From Vespula vulgaris (taxonomy: Eukaryota > Arthropoda > Insecta > Hymenoptera > Vespidae): 64,000 nt of DNA. Shown in pieces: positions 39,688-52,335 of this stretch (the first letter of the stretch is position 1; each line of letters starts with the position of its first letter). Location of the stretch: the NCBI RefSeq assembly GCF_905475345.1, contig NC_066594.1, forward strand, positions 4,759,501-4,823,500, in the 5' to 3' direction. The notes under the pieces are model-generated. The model was given only the letters and a program-made list of their open reading frames with translations, searched no databases and was not told the origin of the DNA. The translations under genes were made by a program, and so were the position numbers.

Positions 39688-41341
39688 GTTGTTTGTTTGT
39701 TTGTAATATATCCTTGTTAATAAAATATATTTATAGTAATACTATAAACTGAAAATAATAAAGTTATTCAGAATTGCATTGAATGCAAATATTAAAAATA
39801 ATCATAAATACAATATATTGAGCACTGATGTGTGTTGCTTATAATTGGCAGTCTATTCAATATATCAATTATGTACTATCATACCTGAGAAGTTCAAGTA
39901 TGAATAATTTCTCTTTTAATTTATTAGAAATTAAGATAATTCTAATACACAACAAATACAATTTGGTTTAGTGATGTATCTATATATTACCAAGTAATAA
40001 ATATCCTTATATTGATCGTTGCATTGTCTAGTTTTCATGACATAAATTAGATGTTTATTGTAAGGATAACAATGTAAACACTAAAATTCGGCATATGTAT
40101 GTTAAGATATATATATATATATATATATATATATCAAAGAATGTCACGATATTTAAATATGGAGTACCTGTAAAGAATAGACATATACATTGTATAACTG
40201 TTTTCTCTCTTCTTTCTTTTTAGAATATAGCATAATTCAACTTTTACATATAGTAATGTAAAAATGTAAAATACGACATAATTGCAATAAAAAGTAACAA
40301 TTTGTTTAAATATTTAAAAATTATTTTGCTTATTACAAATGAAAAACAGTTAGTACCATGAAGCTCATCTACTAATTGTGCATATGTATAATCTTTTCAG
40401 GAACACCTGTCTATTTTCTTTATTTTCTGCTGATTTTTTTATCAAATGCACAACTTCATTTGGTATCAAAGGATTGATATTGTTTTTTTTTCTAATACAT
40501 CACTACATCTAGTGTTTAATGAATTGGTGATTTTAATGGGGATGCAATCTGTTTTCCTATAAATTCAGTCTTAAATATTCCATCAATCTTCGTTGAACAT
40601 AAGTTCAGTATGGATATATCTACATAAAATACATAAATAAAACATATTCTTGTGCTAATACTGATATGATAACATCGTGACGGAATACCTTCTTTGACAT
40701 CATTATTTTTTCTTATCAAATATGTTCAGATTATTTAATGACTAAGTACTTTATATATTTGTATTATAATCATATTTTGTATTAAAGCAATTCCATATGC
40801 CACATACTAAACTCAACACATGTCCAAAGTATCTATTTTTGAGTTAAATATATATATATTAATGAAAAAATAAGATAAAATCTGATCTAATTATACAATA
40901 CTTAACTCATGAAATATATAAGCAAAAATTTGTTTATCTTCAGTTATTAAAGTTTATAATTTTGGACTGATATTGGACTGATAATTGGACTGAATTTTGG
41001 AATAGATATTTTCAAATACTTCATAAATCATTTGTAATTAGAAATAGAATTATTTGTGTATCTGTACGTATTTCTTTATCATCTCACTTTCTTCAAAACA
41101 ACCCTGGTAAGCAGGTTTTATATGGAATAGAATTGTAAATCCTTAATCCATAGATTTTTTCATTTTTTGTTGTAATATAATGATTTTTTGCTTGCTCCAA
41201 TTGAAGCTTGCAAGTAAGTGTTGTATGGGCTCAATTCCAAAGAAGGATTAAAGTTTGTTGTAATTGGCGACCTTTATAGAAAATACGACGCCTAACTCGA
41301 TACATATTAGCCAATGTGAGGGCGCCCACCCCCCACATGGC
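39688..41341. other. Convergent 3' ends of BLOS3 and the CIDE-N gene
   Basis: AT-rich sequence between two converging genes, probably mostly their 3' UTRs. It contains a TA microsatellite at 40106-40134. No ORF here is supported. Confidence 0.65.
40106..40134 (+). repeat. TA microsatellite
   Basis: About 14 TA units in the spacer between two converging genes. Confidence 0.95.
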
Positions 41342-42122
41342 CTACGCTCGCTCCATCTCTCCACCACTTGCATAAATCTGAAGAAGAGCCATTGACTCCT
41401 GTGCTTGTCGTTTTTCTGCGAGAAATCGACCAGATGCTTCCTTCAATTGCTCAAGGAAAATCCTAAAATAAATGGCAAAAGAGAAGATGAGAAATGTTCA
41501 TGATGAAACACTTATACATTTATAAAATGTAAGCACAGACCTGTCAGGTACTATATCAGCTAAGCTGTCAGGATCCATATCACTGAGCAGTTCTAAATCA
41601 TTTCCACCAAGTAGTGAAATATGTGATGGATCATCATGTAATGATGAAACTAATGGTTCTATTGGTGGACGTCGACGTCTGATTTCGGTACTTCTTGAAG
41701 TGCCTTCTATGTTGTCCACATCATCTACAACAATATAACGAGAAGCAGTCTTGCTACTACCTGCTGCAATCCACTTCTGATCTCCATATAAAACCATTAG
41801 ACTGGTGTTTCTTTCCAAAGTTGCAAAGTATTCTTCATCATCTACTTCAGTTCCTAAATACAAAGTCAACCAAATAACTTAATTAAATCTAAATTTAGAA
41901 CAAAATTTTAAGATATATTCTATAGAATAAAAATGTACCCTTACCATCTTGCTCTAATACAATTGTAAGATTTGCATCTGGTGGTAAAGCCAAGCGATTT
42001 CGAGCAATATTAGTTAAATCTTTCAAAGAAGAGGCAGTGATACCCTTTCTTCTTTCTCTTGCATGATCAACTATCTTATATGGATTACCCAATCCTTGTA
42101 CTATCCCTGATGCCTCTGACAT
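41342..42122 (-). CDS. CIDE-N domain protein, DNA fragmentation factor (ICAD/Drep) family
   Basis: CIDE-N domains pair in the CAD nuclease/ICAD inhibitor system of apoptotic DNA fragmentation and in the insect Drep proteins. Three coding exons on the minus strand, in order: 42122-41945, 41853-41541, 41462-41342 (TAG). Phases join exactly and give 203 residues. Residues about 14-88 are the CIDE-N fold: a basic RERRKGITASSLKDL start, LTIVLEQDGTEVDDEEYF, then LERNTSLMVLYGDQKW. A Ser/Arg linker follows with RRRRPPIEP. The C-terminus is a helical stretch (IFLEQLKEASGRFLAEKRQ, then ESMALLQIYASGG) resembling the end of ICAD-type proteins. No nuclease domain is present, so it is more like an inhibitor or adaptor (Drep1/Drep3-like) than CAD. 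It is shorter than the Drosophila inhibitor as I recall it. Which Drep it is remains open. It is head-to-head with the dehydrogenase gene. Confidence 0.82.
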
Positions 42123-43636
42123 GTTGCTTTAAATTGTAAATAATAGATTCAATATAAATTTTTTAATATGTTCTCAAAACAATTGCCTTTTCCAATTTTT
42201 CAATAATGAATAAAAACAGTGATAGAGCAGAAATTCACTTTTTTTTAAATTGACACTGATAAGGCCTGATTCTCGTTGCACATTTATTGGACAATGGACT
42301 TATATCCTTAAAAAAAATGCAATCGAGCTTACATTTACACAATACTAATAACTAACTATAAACGTTTATAAATGCTATTATATTAAAGCACTATATAAGT
42401 ACTGAAGTGGTTCGAATAAAAATTTGTATGGTTTAAACGCAAGTACGAAAGGGCAGTGTTTTAGGATTGTATCGGATCAGCTTGGTTCTTTACGAATTTT
42501 AGTATAGCATTAGCGATTCACATGAACGAATAAAAAATGTAGAAGACGGCAATGTTTAACGATACGCCTGAGTGACTGAACTGACTGTGTGTCAACCCAA
42601 CACTGGGTCAATGGTGCAACTACCCCTCCTATTTATACTCCTTGCAGACTGCTGCGTATATACATATATCCAAGAGACACCCCCAACCGTACTCACTACC
42701 AACACGGCATCTAGACAGAAATCAATAACCTACCCTACAGTAGAGTACATTTTTTCACTTCGGGCAAACTATATCACTGTTTATAGATGGAACTTTATAT
42801 AAATATTCAAAGCACTGTGCTAATAATAACTTCTAAATAATATATCTGCTCTTATAAATATTTATTCGATTTGTTATTATTGTATGAATGTTAGATTATC
42901 ATTGATTTAAAAAAAAAATTTTTTTATATATTCTTTTATATTTATGTAATAATGCTTTAAATATAGCAACAAAAATATTACATTTTCAATTATATTTATA
43001 ATGTTAATAATCAAGTGTTACTACTGATATATTTTCGCGATTTATGCTTTTATATTTACATTCCATATAATATTTATTTATCAAGCTTTAAAAAAATTAA
43101 TTTCAAAAAAATTAAAAAGATAATATATATGTATACAGTAGAATAATTATTTTAAGTTAAAAGTATTTAATAAAATTGTAACCATATATGGAACATCAAG
43201 ATAGATCAATTTATATTAATTATATTTATTAATTGAATGTTTCCACAAGTATACATATATGATACATTGAAATATTTTATATATTGAATATAAAAAACAA
43301 TGTTTGTATTTATACTTACTTCTTAACTTGAGAAAATATTAATAAATTAATAGTAAAATTAAATAATATTAGTAAATTAAAAAATTATATGACAAAATAA
43401 AACAGATTTAGACAAGTCAAATATAATTTATTTTTAGATTGGGTATCAAATTTGACTAGGATTTGTGAACTTAGGACACGGCACTGCAACTAAATTTAGA
43501 CCAAGAAGACTAGATACTGTCTTAAGATTAAAGTTAGCCCAGGCTTAGCTCAGTTGAGGCTCTTAAATGAGCCATAAGCTGTATCTGGATGGAAAGAATT
43601 AAATTTAATTAAGATATTCTAAAAAATAACAAAAAA
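42123..43636. other. Bidirectional spacer between the CIDE-N gene and the dehydrogenase
   Basis: AT-rich spacer of 1.5 kb between divergent start codons. A less AT-rich patch at 42410-42730 may be the CIDE-N promoter or 5' UTR. Near the dehydrogenase start, a nested hairpin lies at 43543-43579. No TATA or initiator element could be assigned with confidence. Confidence 0.55.
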
Positions 43637-45542
43637 ATGCCAAGTGTTAATAAAGAATCAGATGATAGTCAAACTTGGGAGTTAGCTGAAAGATGTTTAT
43701 TACCAATCGCATTTTCACATGCAGTTGCAGTAATTCTAGCAACAATATTAAATATTTTTGGTATTTCACAAACATCTAGTTTTGCATTGTTCTTACTTTT
43801 GTTAGTGATATCAGTGAGTTCTACATTATTTTATCACAATTTAAAGGTGAGTCATTCATATCATGTCTATATAAACATAGCAAATACATTGTATTAAAAA
43901 TAATCATTATTTCAAATGATTTATAATATCTTCAAAATATTTTTATTAAGAGATAACTTACATAATAAATTTATTTATTATCATAATAAATTTCTATTGT
44001 CAATATTTTTTTAATTAAACAGTAAAAGATTTTGATAATAGCAACTTTAATGTCAAATACATACAATTAGCTAAATCAAAAAATTTTTTTCTAGAGTACT
44101 ACCTTCTTAAAAACCTTGCCATTGAAACCTCTGTCCTTTTTTGTGTAATATTAAATTAAACTGACTAGACTATTAAATTACATACTATTCCCATTGGAAT
44201 ACTTTATAAAGATTTTTCTTTTTTTTATATATATTTGTATACTTATGATATAATAGTATAACAATGCAGTTTTTTAGGATTTCTCATGCATTTATATTTA
44301 AAGATATGATACTGAAAAATTATAGATTGAAAAATTATATACATAATAGGTTACTGCAGCAGGAAAGGCAGTACTTGTAACAGGGTGTGATTCAAGGGTT
44401 GGCTATACTTTGGCTAAACAATTAGATGATTTGGTATGATATTTATCAATTTAAAAATTCAATGGTATTGTTATTATTGACAGTATTATTTAACATAGCA
44501 CTATTATTTATCACAGGGTTTCACAGTTTTCGCTGGATTTAATAATAAAGATGACTCTGAAGAAACAATGAAAAAATTAAAACAAGATGCATCTGGAAGA
44601 TTACATGTGCTGCAACTTGATGTTACTAGTGAACATGATATACATTCAATCTTTCTGTATGTGAATGAAAATTTACCAGATGAAGCACCAGGTATAACAA
44701 ATGAATTTTTCTTTCTTTAAAAAAGTATTATAAAATAATTATATTTTGTATTTTATTAAACAATGGACCAAATTAGGATTATGGGCATTAGTGCATGCAG
44801 CAGCATGGGTAACATTGGGTGAATGTGAATGGATACCTCCTTTGGTCTTAAAACGAAGTATAGATATTAATTTTATTGGTCTTGCACGATTGACACAGGT
44901 AATAATATTAGTCTATTTATAATATAAATATATTTATATATATATAATTATTATAGGTATTTTTACCATTGGTGAGAAGGTCAAGAGGACGAGTTGTAAT
45001 AGTTAGTAGTCTCTTAGCTCGCATACCAAGTCCTGTAAGAGGCATTTATTGCGCAGTTAAGGTAATATTAGAAATTTACTTGTTGCAATAAAAATCAAAT
45101 TAAAAAGTTGATTAGAATATAATATTTTTAATATGTTTAGGCTGCTATTGAAGCATGGGGTTCTTGTCTTCGATTAGAAATGCGAAGATGGGGAGTTGAT
45201 GTAGTGATTGTAGAAACAGGAGAATACATATCTGGTAATGCTTGGTTAAAAGACAATAATTCATTGCTAGAACAAGCTCGAGATATGTGGATGCAACTTG
45301 ATCCTCAAACACGTAAAGAATACGGGGAAGAATTATTCCAGAAAGAAATGCTAGCTCTTGAAAAATATACACAAGGACCTGAAGCAGACTTAACATCTGT
45401 TACTAGAGCTTTGACAGATAGTGTATTGAAAACATTTCCAATGCAAAGGTATGCTCCGGTATCACGTCAAGAACGAATGCATGCTTTATGCAGTGATTAT
45501 CTTCCAAAACCAATTTATGATGTTTTATACACTAATTATTAA
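43637..45542 (+). CDS. Membrane-anchored short-chain dehydrogenase/reductase (SDR9C-like)
   Basis: Likely a steroid/retinoid- or hydroxybutyrate-type NAD(P)-dependent oxidoreductase; the substrate is unknown. Six coding exons: 43637-43846, 44350-44433, 44517-44691, 44777-44898, 44957-45061, 45141-45542 (TAA). They give 365 residues. Two hydrophobic helices (about 21-43 and 47-66) precede a Rossmann fold. The catalytic Tyr-x-x-x-Lys is YCAVK (228-232), with Ser214/215 upstream at the expected spacing. The cofactor loop, TGCDSGxG in the 9C group (RDH, 17beta-HSD2, BDH1), reads TGCDSRVGY (81-89): Arg replaces the second glycine. The usual NNAG is HAAA (163-166). In insects this group includes the ecdysteroid gene shroud; orthology is a guess. 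A hairpin lies in the likely 5' UTR and AATAAA at 45918. Confidence 0.82.
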
Positions 45543-46483
45543 TGAGCCTTATCATATTGTGTTCACCTACGAAATTACTTCAGAATTATATCCAAATGCT
45601 TTCTGTATACATTCGAAGTTACACCAATAATTATTAGCAAGAGATGTCATATGATTATTTTAAACCTAGAACACTGCCTAATTAGATGAAAACAGTTTTA
45701 AGATATCCATGTTTTTTAATTATCGTTTATTGTAATTAATGGTCTCAGTGAGCGATTATATGTAATGAGTTGATTGTGGTGGTTTGTACCAAAACACAAG
45801 AAATTACAAATGTAATCTAACAAAATATATAGAACAATGTATCATACATTTCGTTTAATATTAAATTATTTCAGATTTTTTCCTATCGATTATAAATTAA
45901 TGCATAGTAATGTTTTAAATAAATAACCACTTACAAAATTAAACACTTGATAAGTCTTCTATTTTTATATTTACAAGAACACAATAGAAAAAAGTCAAGT
46001 AACTTATAATGAAACTAGCACTAGTTTTAGACCCTAGAACCTGCTGACTCGAATTTCTTCGCCATTTGGTCGAATATGTCTAAGTCCCTAGATATCGTAG
46101 AGATTTTATCTTTAGGGATTACTTAGGAATGTGGTTTCAAAAGAAGGCGAAGAAGAATGGAAATGATAAACGCTAGGCGTGGCGGCGTCATTTTTTAAGG
46201 CTTTGTAAAGGAATTGTATCATAAGTGCACTTAATATTCTTATACGGTAGAACATCGTAAACAGATTCATTAAATTCGAATCATCGAAATGTTAAAACGT
46301 GAAAATTTATGAACAGAAAACGATCTCAGGATTCAATGCCAATAATGTGTCATTTGAAGATCTTAGGATAAAACTCGAATTACATTTTCTAACGAATTCC
46401 GTAAATGTGCCTGTCGTTTATACACGTGGAAAGAAGGAAATACTCGTATGGAGTAATGCAAGAGCGGTAACCTATGCTGGGGA
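45543..46483. other. Spacer between the dehydrogenase and Vang
   Basis: It contains the dehydrogenase 3' UTR (AATAAA at 45918) and, from about 46170, the likely Vang 5' UTR. The latter has a short upstream reading frame (46299-46502) that overlaps the Vang start codon in another frame. Confidence 0.6.
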
Positions 46484-49203
46484 ATGGAGACGGAGAGCGT
46501 AAAATCAGGGGCTAGCGAGCATAGCCATAGCCAGCACAGCAGGTCTTCGCAAAAACACCATAAAGTATATAACAACAGTACCAAATCTCATCATCGACAA
46601 CATTCTCACAGAACTACAAGGTATCGTAAGAATCTTGATGTACTTTTCTTTCTGAAAATTAGAGGCGCTGCAGTCGATTGACCCTTGTAGGATTCGATCC
46701 CGATCCTCAAAAGCTAGCGCTAATCAGCGCTTTATCAACTGTATTGTCGTGTGATTTTATATTTTTTATCTTCTATTATTTTGTATTTATTTTATAGTAT
46801 TTTGAATGATTTGTATTTTTATCGTGATTGTTTGAATTATTGAGCATGAAGTAAGATATGCATGATATACAATGGTACGTTTACATCTAGGGTTTATTAA
46901 ATGAATAATTGTGTCAAAGAATACATAGTTTGTGACAATATAAACGATCAAAAGATTTTACTTAAGATTTATGTGTTAAATGTCAATAATATATTTTAAT
47001 ATTTTTATATAAACAGATATAAATATCAATTTTATCACTAATTCGAATTAATAGATAGAAATAGTACAAGTTAATAGTGTACTTTTGGGTGTAGGCTAAT
47101 TTGTTCTATTGAATCAAGTTTTTCTCTCAACTTTTCACTCAGATAATTTTATTGTGAAATGATTGCAAGATCTGAATCTATAATAAATAATTATTTTATA
47201 TCAAATATATGTAAATATTACGTGTTTGTTAGAAAATAGTGATATTAAACAATCTTCTATTAAAGCATACGTTTCGTTTAACCAAGTTATTTGTTATATT
47301 TAAAGTTATCCCATTTTTATAATCAGTATTTGATACATATATTCAGATAATAATATTAGATGTAAACATGTATTTACTCATGATAATTTATGATTTTATT
47401 CTATGTTTGATTCTTTTTTATAATTAGGAGTAGTCGAAGTCAAAGAAAAGAAAGACAGAATATAAATACAAACGAAATGGCTCCTTTTCAAACAACAGTT
47501 AATGTACGTGGAGATAGTGTGGATAACTTAGGTCAAGAGGTTATTGAAGTACAAATATTACCTCAAGATGAGAATTGGGGAGAAAATACTACAGCTGTAA
47601 CTGGCAATACATCTGACAGGTCAGAATCAACTGAAGATGTAACTCATTGGCCAAATGAAACTGACACTTCATTTGGATCTGCCTGTAATCGACACATTGT
47701 TCCAATAGTAGCTGCGTTACTTGGAATATGTGCTTTTTTAAGTCCTATAGCAATGGTCATATTACCTAAATTAGGATTTTTTCCTGATACAACAACTGCA
47801 TTAACAATGCAACAAAAATTACAATTGCTTTCATGCAATGCAGAATGCAAAGGACAATTGCTAGGATTAGCCTTTAAATTAGTACTATTAGTTATTGGAA
47901 GTTGGGCTGTATTTCTACGCCCACGAAATGCTACTATGCCACGTGTATTTTTATTCAGAGCTGGTGTGTTACTTCTTACAATGCTGTGCATTTGTACTTA
48001 TTGGTTGTTTTATGTTGTTCAGGTATGTATGATTTAGTTTTACATCATCTAATAAATTGTTATTATTATAATTATAATGTAACTATATAACTGACCATAA
48101 TTTATAATTTTAGGTCACAGAAAGTGCTAAGACTGCTGCAAATGGTGAAATAACAGAGTACAAAAGTTTAGTAAATTATGCGGGTACTCTTGCAGATACA
48201 TTACTATTCATTCACTATGTTGCTGTGCTACTTATAGAAATTCGTCATTTTCAACCAACATTCTACGTGAAGGTATATAAAAAGTTTATGAGTTTAATAT
48301 ATACATAATAACTACTAGATTTAAGTCTTTATTATATATGATACTTCAATTTAATGTCAATTATAGGTTGTGAGATCTCCAGATGGTGAATCGAGATCTT
48401 ATGCAGTAGGACAATTATCAATACAAAGAGCAGCAGTATGGGTATTGGAAAGGTATTACACAGATTTTCCAATTTACAATCCATATCTAGAACGTTTACC
48501 TGTCTCTAAATCAAGTCGAAAGCAATCAAGTTTCAAATTTTATGATGTTGATGGAGGTGTCTCAAGTGGTGTTCAGTCGCGTGGGGGTAGCGGTGATAGA
48601 GCAGTATTGGCTGCACAAGCTCGACGTAGAGATTCTAGCCATAATGGCCGCTTTTACGAAGAACATGATTATGAGAGAAGAGTACGCAAACGAAGAGCAC
48701 GCTTAATTACTGCCGCAGAAGAAGCATTTGCTCATATCAAACGATTACACTCTGAAGTTGAATCTACGCCAGGTCCTGGTCCTATGGATCCAATGGAAGC
48801 TGCACAGGCAGTATTTCCATCTATGGCAAGAGCTTTACAAAAATACTTAAGAGTTACACGTCAACAACCTCGTCATTCTGTAGAATCAATATTAAATCGT
48901 TTTGCAAGATGTTTAGCACAAGATGCAGCACCGCGTGCATTTTTGGAACCTTTTTTTACGACAAGTCCTGTTCTTTCTAATGAAAAGGAAAGACAAAAGG
49001 GTTCTCATCATTGGGCTTTAATCTGCGAAGGTGAGTTGCCATCACGACCTCTTGCAAATGGTTGTGAATTTCAGTTAAGACAAGGTGAGATTGCACTTTT
49101 GTGCACAGCATATCGATTACCGCATTTTCATCTCACTGAACAACTTGCACATCCTAAATCTAATAAGTTTCTTTTGAGGTTGAATTCAGAAACTTCTGTG
49201 TAG
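46484..49203 (+). CDS. Vang (Van Gogh/strabismus), core planar cell polarity protein
   Basis: Vang is a four-pass membrane protein that binds Prickle at the proximal cell edge and sets planar cell polarity with Frizzled and Flamingo. Four coding exons: 46484-46620, 47428-48022, 48114-48272, 48367-49203 (TAG); 575 residues in consistent phase. The N-terminus is Ser/His/Arg-rich, like the phosphorylated N-terminus of the family. ENWGENTTAVTGNTS follows, matching the conserved NWGE-TT-VTG. Membrane segments lie at about 136-161, 190-209, 222-243 and 264-287. The cytoplasmic part contains LSIQRAAVWVLERYYTDFP, ERRVRKRRARL, AEEAFAHIKRL and QKYLRVTRQQP, all near-identical to family blocks. The protein ends in ETSV, the PDZ-binding tail. 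Assignment is essentially certain. Confidence 0.97.
46683..46752 (-). other. Possible degenerate tRNA-derived sequence
   Basis: Read on the minus strand, a D-arm-like CAGTTGATAAAGCGC is followed, at roughly tRNA spacing, by a B-box-like GGGATCGAATCC. The two lie within about 70 nt. T-stem and acceptor pairing are poor, so this is not a working tRNA; it could be a decayed tRNA-derived repeat. It sits in the first intron of Vang. Confidence 0.3.
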
Positions 49204-51621
49204 TAGTATTGAAAATTTTTTAGACATCCTATTACAAGGTGCTTATCATACTAGTGGATGTGAATTTGCGTAAATTTTAAAAAGCATAAAAATGCACAAA
49301 TTTTTAAATATTTAACATTAAAAAGAAAAGTATATATGAACAATTTGATTGTCACGAATTAAAATCAAGTTTTATTTGTAAAATAGTATTTATCAACTAA
49401 ATTGGTAATACTTATTTCCAAGGCCATAAAAGCTTTAGATATTTTAGTACATAAATGTATGCACATAATTTTGCATAAATAATTTCGTACATTACTTGCA
49501 TTATTAGATAATGCTATATTGATAGCATTATCTATTAGTATAAAATACAATACTCATTTTTATTATATATTTACCTTTTTTCTTTTATCAATATTTATAA
49601 ATATCTTTTATACAAAGTTTTATATCTTAAACCTAATTTACTTTATATTATTATACTCAGTTAATCTATAAGTTTTTCATTGAAGATTTTTTAGGCATTT
49701 TTAATCAGTTTTTCATCAATTTATATAAAAAACATATTTCAAATATGTTGTATGAAATTGTGTACATGTGAATAATATTAGTATGAAAGCACTTTCCTTT
49801 CTACACAAGTAAACATTGCTTGTAAGCAAATTGAATGGATGACTTGTATAAATATATAAAATATCATTAAAATAATTATAGATTTTTGTATACTAGTTAA
49901 TTTATATGTAAAATTACAGACTTTTTTTTTATAAAAGTATCATAAGTAAAGTATTATTATCACTTGGAATTTATACGTTTTATTAATTACTAAATGTAAT
50001 TAATTCTATGAGTAAAAGTAATTATTCAACAAATTAAAAGTATTATTTCAAGGCTAAGCCATTGAATTACTTTGATAATAAAATTGTTTAATGATGAAAA
50101 TGATAATTAAGATACACATAACATTCTTTTTAAATTATACCAAGAAATTTTTTTTACTTTAGTACCTTGAATATTCTTGTGAGTTGTGATTAGATATTAT
50201 AGTAACTTATTCTTTATATATACATAATGGGATTTGAAAAGCCAAATATATTATGAACATTTCAAATACTCCATGACTAATGTTATAGTATTCTTATACC
50301 AGATATGTGCTAAGCAAGTATAAACTTGCATTTCTTTATTTGTTGCTATCATGTGTTAAATTTATGGCAACATATAATTTCATAAGACTGGCAAATCACA
50401 TTTAAACAACATCTGATATCTATTCATATAAAATATAAAAAAGAGAAGACATGTAAATAAAAAGCAGAAATCTATTTCATGCTTGCTTCACTGCTTGTAT
50501 ATATTCATATATACACAAGTTTATAATGTTTGGATTATAGGCCTAACGGCAAAGAATTTTTTATACAAAACAACAAATTGTATTATCCCTATGGATGTGT
50601 TTTGCATTCCAAACAACATGACAAATAATTTTCCTAACTTGGAAAAATATCTTGTTAATAATATAATACATTTTAAGCATTTTACATCTAGTGCGAATTA
50701 GAAATGATGCTATTTTTACAATTACATATCACAATTAATTCATTAATGTTAAATATTATATATTGCTTGCCTCATGTTGTTCATAAAATATATTATGAAT
50801 AAGATTGTAGAATATAAAAATTATTTAGACTGTACTTAAAAAAATACTTAAGTTTGTCTGTAAGTTTGTGCTCTTGTGCATTTGTGGATATGTTGTATTT
50901 GGAATGTATGAACTTTTTTTTATAAAATTATTTTATTTATGTGTGAGCGTGGTGATTGTATTGATAAATGATGAAATATACATTTGATGTACAGATGCTT
51001 ATAACAGTTTATTTAGACCTATCAGTATTATTAACTTTGTATAAACAAGATTATAACTTTGATAAACAAAAGAATATTTACTTTTAAACATTTTATGTGT
51101 GTATATGAATTTAAAATTATATTAAAGAAAACTAAAGATGTACAATAAGTGTATATTAAACATTATTAAAATCTGGGATCTTTCCTGTTTTTTATCTGTT
51201 ATTATTATTGAGTTCTGATAAAATTCATAATAGCAAATACTTTTTAATTCTACTTTTAATACATTTTGAAACTAAAAAATATATGAAAAAAATGTATATA
51301 ATATAAAAAAAAAACAAATAATAGATTTGGTAATAATTGTTTTTATTTAGTATTTTAAGAAAATCTATAAATATTGGTTCCATTATTATGTAATATATCT
51401 TCATTTACTTTAATTTACATAAAATTGTATGGCTGATATTAATTAGTACGACAAGTACGATGACATCAAATTATAAAAACAAGCCTTATTCTAAATGTAA
51501 TGATAAATTTGGAGTACATGAAGACATACCATAATTTTTGCATGTTTCAAGATGATCGTATAGGTTAGGAAACTGCATTAGGCTAGTTCAATTTCTTTGA
51601 GTTGTGGTTAGATCTCCTAAT
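49204..51621. other. Vang 3' UTR and spacer
   Basis: Very AT-rich sequence of 2.4 kb without a supported gene. Its 5' part is probably a long Vang 3' UTR. Short open frames (such as 50483-50701) show no domain. Confidence 0.6.
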
Positions 51622-52335
51622 ATGGCTAGCGAAAAAAAATCGGGAAAAACGTCTTCAAAAGGTGGAAAATCGAATGAAGAAATATTCGCTGGATTTCAAA
51701 CACTTCGAAATGAACAAAGAATGATGGCTAATAAATTATCCGAAATGGAAATGGAATTAAATGAACATAAGTATGCTTTTTAACCTATGTTTATGAAATG
51801 TAATGTATTTAAACAAATTATATGTATATATAAAAATAGTTGGCATAACAAATTATTCTTTTAGAATTGTTATCGATACTTTAAAAAATGTTGATCCTAA
51901 AAGAAAGTGTTATAGAATGATTGGAGGAGTATTATGTGAGCGTACCGTCGAAGATGTAATGCCCACATTAGTAACAAACAAAGAACAGGTTTGATTAACT
52001 ATAATATAAAAAATATATTTTCAATTGTATTTAATTTTTTGTTTTTGTATTTACATGATATAATAATGCATAGAACATCTTATATATAATTATACAAGAG
52101 TATATATTTTAAAAACATTCTATTATTGTATAACTTTAATTGTTTATATCATTTTTAGTTGATTAAAGTAATAGAAGCTTTAAATGACCAATTAACTAAA
52201 AAAGGTATTGAAATAAATGAGTATAAAGAAAAACATAATATTAGAATTCGAGGTCAAGATGACTTACAACATCCGGAGGAAGAATCAAAAGAAGCGAAAA
52301 GGAATGCAATTGTTGTAAATCCTATTGAGGTTTAA
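51622..52335 (+). CDS. Prefoldin subunit 2
   Basis: Beta-type subunit of the hexameric prefoldin co-chaperone, which delivers unfolded actin and tubulin to the CCT chaperonin in the cytosol. Three coding exons: 51622-51770, 51865-51988, 52159-52335 (TAA); 149 residues, close to the family length. The order is as expected: a short Lys/Ser tail, first coiled-coil helix (EEIFAGFQTLRNEQRMMANK), beta-hairpin region with the hallmark RKCYRMIGGVLCERTV, the second helix (KVIEALNDQLTKKGIEINEY), then a charged tail. AATAAA at 52529 is a likely polyadenylation signal. Confidence 0.95.

Noticed and set aside
40081..40140. Possible CRISPR or tandem-repeat array in TA-rich spacers
   Set aside because: Only dinucleotide repeats are present; there is no repeat-spacer structure, and this is a eukaryotic nuclear sequence.
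47644..47991. 115-residue antisense frame opposite Vang
   Set aside because: It is a mirror of conserved Vang coding sequence, with no independent features.
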